Shown here one piece after another: positions 60,764 through 64,000 of a stretch of 64,000 nucleotides of DNA; the stretch's first letter is position 1, and each line of letters starts with the position of its first letter. The stretch is from Deltaproteobacteria bacterium. GTDB taxonomy: Bacteria; Myxococcota_A; UBA796; CAJQPC01. The position numbers and the translations under genes are program-made. The notes below the pieces were generated by a model that worked only from the letters and a program-made list of their open reading frames with translations, did no database searches and was not told where the DNA came from. The DNA is taken from contig JADKFE010000008.1 of assembly GCA_016717595.1 (NCBI GenBank), positions 62,001 through 126,000 of the forward strand. Direction: 5' to 3'.

Positions 60764-62536
60764 TCAGCGCGCCGGGGTGACGCGGGCGAGGAGCTGAACC
60801 TGGGGGCCGTCGCGGTCCTCCACCCAGCCCACCGCGGCGCCGAACATCACGCAGGACGTGGGATCAGACCACGCCACGCCGCCGCTCACCGCGCGGAGGC
60901 CCTCGGCGCTCAAGAGCAGCTCCGCGCTGGGCGTGGTGGTGCCGCGGACGCCCACGAGCGGCGCGGCGAGGCCTAGGCGGGCGAGCTCAGCGTCGTTCTC
61001 AGGCGCCGCGGGGCTCCGACTGGCCCACAGAGACGCCTGGGCTTGGAGCCGCTCGGCGTCGAGGCCCAGCCGCGCGCCGCCGAGGTGAGCGGCCTCTTCA
61101 CCGAGGCTCTCCCGGGACAACACGACGAGGCCAAAAGACAAGGCCCCGGCGCGCGCCTCGGCCTCGGCGGCGAAGGACGGCCCGGCGGCGGTGATCGGCG
61201 CGTCAAGGCTGGCGCTCAGCGCACCCTCTGGCCGGATCTTGGTGACGCTCACCCGCGGCCCCGCCCACAGGCCGCCGGGGGCGAGGTCGAGGCCGGGGGC
61301 GAGGCCCAGGGTGAAGCCGCCCATTCTGGCGCCGGAGGGGTCGGCCAAGGTGAGGGGCGTCGGCGTGGCCTGGAGCGCGCCGAGGCGAGCGCCCCCGCCG
61401 CCGCGCAGCTCAAACGCCAAGATCGTGCGACCTCTTGGCCCATCGGCCCACGCCGGGAGCACGAGCCCAAGCTCAGCGTAGGGGTCAAGCGCGCCCTCTC
61501 CGGCCTCGACGTAGCCGACACCTCGGGCCAACATCAGGCCGTCAAGCTCCAGCACGCCGAGCTCCTGGTGGAGCCGCGCCTGCAGCACCGCCTCCCCGCG
61601 TGGGCCCGCGGCGGTGAGGTCCAGACGGCCTCGCTGGTGCAGGGTCAGGGGCCCGACGTTTTGCCCCGGGGGCGAGAGCCCTAGGCCAACCACCCCGCTC
61701 ATTCGCAGATCGGCCTCGCCCAAGCCCTCCTGAAATCCGAGCGCAGAGACGGAGAGCGCGCCCAGGCCGACGCTGAGCCGGGTGGACGTCCAGGGCTCGG
61801 CCCGGGCGAGGCGATCGGCGCCGAAGTCGCTGAGGTAGGTCGGATCGGAGATCCAGGTGCCCGCGCCGATCACGCTGGCGCCGCCTTTGGCCTGGGCGAC
61901 GGCGGCGCTCACCCCGGCGCGAGGCGCGTGCTCCAGGCGATCCCAGCCGCCGGAGGCCACGATCGAGGCCTGGGGCGCGGTGACAGAGACGAGGCCACGC
62001 GCGCCGCGGGCCTGCCGCCACTCCGGGCTCAGGCTCAGCTTGGGGCCGTGATCGGGGCGAAACCACACCGGCAAGGCCACCTGCACGCCGTCGAGGCCAC
62101 GGCCAAGCACGGGCAAGCCCACCCCGACCTGCCGAGGGGTGAGGCGCAGGCGCGCGGATGGCAGGGGCGCCACGTCCCGCTCCCCGATCATCAGGCGGAG
62201 GCCCCGCACCTCAACGAGCTCCGCCTCGCGGTCTAGCCGGGCCTCTGCGGCCAGGATCCCCCACGGCGCGCCCTCTACGCAATCACACGGGGAGAGCCGC
62301 AGGGACTCCGCCGTGAGCTGGCTGAGGGATGGATCGGCGGTGAGGCGCGCGGCGACGAGGGCGCGGCCCTCAAGGGTGAGCCGCACGTTCCCCTCGGCGA
62401 TCAGGCCCTCCGCGCTGAGCACGACCCGATCCGCGGTGAGTCGCACCTGCGCGGGGGGGGCCGCCTCGGGCGCCGCGGGGGGCTCTTCAGCCCAAACAAC
62501 CGCCGAGAGCGCCACAAACACGGCCGCCGGGCTCAC
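60764..62536 (-). CDS. LptD-like outer-membrane LPS-assembly protein (short, divergent)
   Basis: 590 residues from GTG 62536: signal peptide …AAVFVALSAVVWA, then an OstA/LptA-like domain (VRLTADRVVLSAEGLIAEGNVRLTLEGRALVAARL) and a long C-terminal series of amphipathic strands as in an outer-membrane barrel. The layout is LptD's, but it is shorter than the ~780-residue E. coli protein and the strict LptD disulphide pattern is not clear (two Cys, CDC, in the N-domain, and one late Cys). GTG 62536 overlaps the folC stop by GTGA; the frame to 62911 is inside folC and is rejected. Confidence 0.7.
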   Translation of the reverse strand: MSPAAVFVALSAVVWAEEPPAAPEAAPPAQVRLTADRVVLSAEGLIAEGNVRLTLEGRALVAARLTADPSLSQLTAESLRLSPCDCVEGAPWGILAAEARLDREAELVEVRGLRLMIGERDVAPLPSARLRLTPRQVGVGLPVLGRGLDGVQVALPVWFRPDHGPKLSLSPEWRQARGARGLVSVTAPQASIVASGGWDRLEHAPRAGVSAAVAQAKGGASVIGAGTWISDPTYLSDFGADRLARAEPWTSTRLSVGLGALSVSALGFQEGLGEADLRMSGVVGLGLSPPGQNVGPLTLHQRGRLDLTAAGPRGEAVLQARLHQELGVLELDGLMLARGVGYVEAGEGALDPYAELGLVLPAWADGPRGRTILAFELRGGGGARLGALQATPTPLTLADPSGARMGGFTLGLAPGLDLAPGGLWAGPRVSVTKIRPEGALSASLDAPITAAGPSFAAEAEARAGALSFGLVVLSRESLGEEAAHLGGARLGLDAERLQAQASLWASRSPAAPENDAELARLGLAAPLVGVRGTTTPSAELLLSAEGLRAVSGGVAWSDPTSCVMFGAAVGWVEDRDGPQVQLLARVTPAR

Positions 62537-63807
62537 GTTCGACCGAGCAGGTCCCGCGCCGCCCCGGCGAGAAAGAGGCTGCCCGCCACGATCACCAGGC
62601 CCCTGCCCTCCCGGGCCATCGGCAGCGCGTCCTCGATGGGCCCCGCGGGCAACACCGGCACGCCGAGGCCCACGAGGCGCTCGGCCACCTCGCCGGGCAT
62701 CATCGCCCGGGGGTGCGCGCAGGACGTGGTGAACACACGATCGATCATCGGGCGCAGGGCCGCGGCGATGGCGCGCACGTCTTTGTCTTTGGAGGCGCCG
62801 AGCAGCAGGGTGCGCGGGCGATCTCGGGGCAACGCCGCCAAGGCGCTGGCCAAGGCCCGGGCGCCATCGACGTTGTGGGCGCCGTCGATGAGCAGATCCT
62901 CCGCCAGCCACTCAAAACGGCCGGGGTTCTGGGCGGACTTGAGCCCGGCGCGCAGGGCGGCCTCGTCTACGGCGAGCTCTGGGCGGCGCTCGGACCACCG
63001 CTCCAACATCGCCAGGGCCACGCCGGCGTTCTGCACCTGGTGCGCGCCGCTCAGCCCACAGGAGAGGCCGCTGAGGCTCAGCCGCGCCGAGCGGTAGCTG
63101 AAGTCCTCGGGGCTGCCCTCCACGCGGAAGTCGGTCCCGGCGACGATGAGCGGGCAGCCGCGCTCTTTGGCCATCACCCGCACGGCGGAGAGCGCGTCTT
63201 TGGGCAGCGGGCCGACCACCATCGGCACGCCGGGCTTCAAGATGCCCGCCTTCTCGGCGGCGATGGCGGCGATGGTGTCGCCGAGGCGATCGGTGTGGTC
63301 CAGCCCCACAGAGACGACGCAGGTGACCTCGGGGGTGACGACGTTCGTGGCGTCCAAACGCCCGCCGAGGCCGACCTCCAGCACCGCCACGTCGAGCTCT
63401 TGTTGGGCGAACCACAGAAACGCGGCGAGGGTCTCCGCCTCAAACACCGTCAGGCCGCCGTCGTCTCGGGCCTCTCCCCGGGCGTGGGCCCACTCCCGGG
63501 CGCGGCGGTCAATCTCGACGAGCAGCGCGTCGAGGCGGGCGTCGGAGATCGGCCGACCGTCGATCCGAAAGCGCTCGTTGAGCTGCTGAATGTGGGGGCT
63601 CGTGTAGAGGCCCGTGTGCCGCCCCGCCGCGCGTAAGCAGCCGTCGAGCATCATACAGACCGAGCCTTTGCCGTTCGTGCCCGCCACATGCAATGACGGC
63701 ATCGCCGCGTGCGGCGAGCCCATCGCCTCCAGCAGCGCCTCGACCCGCTGAAGCCCGAGGCGAACCCCCGCGTTGGCGAGGCGCTGCAGGAGCGGGTGTG
63801 TCCTCAT
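62533..63807 (-). CDS. folC: Folylpolyglutamate/dihydrofolate synthase FolC
   Basis: 424-residue Mur-ligase-fold enzyme. [14 protein letters not shown] is the ATP loop (42-55), [13 protein letters not shown] and [13 protein letters not shown] follow, and the C-terminal domain has [12 protein letters not shown]. It adds Glu to folates. Start ATG 63807 overlaps the accD stop by ATGA; accD-folC is a widely conserved pair. Confidence 0.95.
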   Translation of the reverse strand: MRTHPLLQRLANAGVRLGLQRVEALLEAMGSPHAAMPSLHVAGTNGKGSVCMMLDGCLRAAGRHTGLYTSPHIQQLNERFRIDGRPISDARLDALLVEIDRRAREWAHARGEARDDGGLTVFEAETLAAFLWFAQQELDVAVLEVGLGGRLDATNVVTPEVTCVVSVGLDHTDRLGDTIAAIAAEKAGILKPGVPMVVGPLPKDALSAVRVMAKERGCPLIVAGTDFRVEGSPEDFSYRSARLSLSGLSCGLSGAHQVQNAGVALAMLERWSERRPELAVDEAALRAGLKSAQNPGRFEWLAEDLLIDGAHNVDGARALASALAALPRDRPRTLLLGASKDKDVRAIAAALRPMIDRVFTTSCAHPRAMMPGEVAERLVGLGVPVLPAGPIEDALPMAREGRGLVIVAGSLFLAGAARDLLGRT

Positions 63808-64000
63808 CGGGCCTCGCCGATGGCCACGGGGCGGGACTCGACAAGCCAGCGGAGGCTCTCGGCCAAGGTGGCGCGCAGCTCATTGCGGGGCACGATGAGG
63901 TCCACCATGCCGTGCGCGAGGAGATACTCGCTCGTCTGGAACCCTTCGGGGAGGTTCTCGCCGATGGTCTGCTGGATGACCCGGGGCCCGGCGAAGCCGA
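63804..64000 (-). CDS. accD: Acetyl-CoA carboxylase carboxyltransferase beta subunit AccD (C-terminal part)
   Basis: Only the last ~64 residues are inside the window; the gene continues beyond 64000. [20 protein letters not shown], then [18 protein letters not shown] and the C-terminal helix are typical of AccD, which makes malonyl-CoA for fatty acid synthesis. Leads into folC. Confidence 0.9.
   Translation of the reverse strand, partial: GFAGPRVIQQTIGENLPEGFQTSEYLLAHGMVDLIVPRNELRATLAESLRWLVESRPVAIGEAR

Overview
The window is GC-rich, densely coded bacterial chromosome with no mobile element, tRNA, rRNA or CRISPR array that I can see. Several signs point to Myxococcota or a close sister lineage: a MYXO-CTERM-like sorting tail, a FYDLN-type acidic protein, many unrelated lipoproteins, a PUFA-synthase-like cluster whose enoyl reductase gene comes first (as in myxobacteria), and an LPS-export gene set. 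The outer membrane is Gram-negative in type (kdsB, lptA/lptB-like, lptD-like). This placement is inference from gene content, not phylogeny.

Layout. 1-9926 (minus strand): a lipid block made of oleA-oleB-oleC-oleD (head-to-head condensation to long-chain olefins), then pfaD and pfaA of a polyunsaturated-fatty-acid-type synthase running off the left edge. 10046-11179 (plus): a FolE2-type GTP cyclohydrolase fused to a C-terminal HTH domain, divergent from oleA across a 119-bp gap that carries a perfect 17-bp palindrome. 11163-24126: an accessory mix of lipoproteins, an NTE-like patatin, a kelch lipoprotein, tcdA with a class V aminotransferase, a tiny Asn-Ala-Cys repeat lipoprotein, a pentaheme cytochrome with a methyltransferase, a GT39-like glycosyltransferase and cobU. 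24142-30332 (minus): rplM-rpsI-kdsB-pyrG-lptA-like-lptB-rpoN. 30534-34839: a hypothetical protein, the FYDLN protein, truA, and an unusual protein that joins a MYXO-CTERM-like tail to a second signal peptide and a beta-barrel-like domain. 35023-43064 (minus): rpsB-tsf-pyrH-frr-uppS-cdsA-rseP-tsaB and an Asd/Usg-like gene. 43343-51079: a lipoprotein, then (minus) tsaD-rsmA-PP2C-M23 peptidase-secA. 51441-56446: an alpha/beta hydrolase-like protein lacking its nucleophile, sppA, a GNAT protein, a lipoprotein and a 53-residue basic protein with its own promoter and terminator. 56511-64000: holB-tatD, a circularly permuted ATP-grasp-like protein, a periplasmic protein, and accD-folC-lptD-like at the right edge.

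How the genes may work together. Pfa-type synthases make polyunsaturated acyl chains, and Ole enzymes join two activated acyl chains to make long internal olefins. In Shewanella the two systems cooperate to make a C31:9 hydrocarbon. Here they lie side by side on one strand, so a dedicated polyunsaturated-hydrocarbon locus is the most attractive hypothesis in the window. The divergent FolE2-HTH fusion and the palindrome between it and oleA could supply its control.

Data caution. At least seven single-base frame breaks fall in otherwise intact genes (pfaA, kelch lipoprotein twice, rpoN, pyrG, secA tail, sppA). Because pyrG is normally essential and the downstream protein sequence resumes perfectly in every case, these look mainly like residual assembly indels. 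I annotate those genes as whole CDSs with the break noted. Gene packing is tight: eleven gene pairs share a four-base ATGA or GTGA stop/start overlap.
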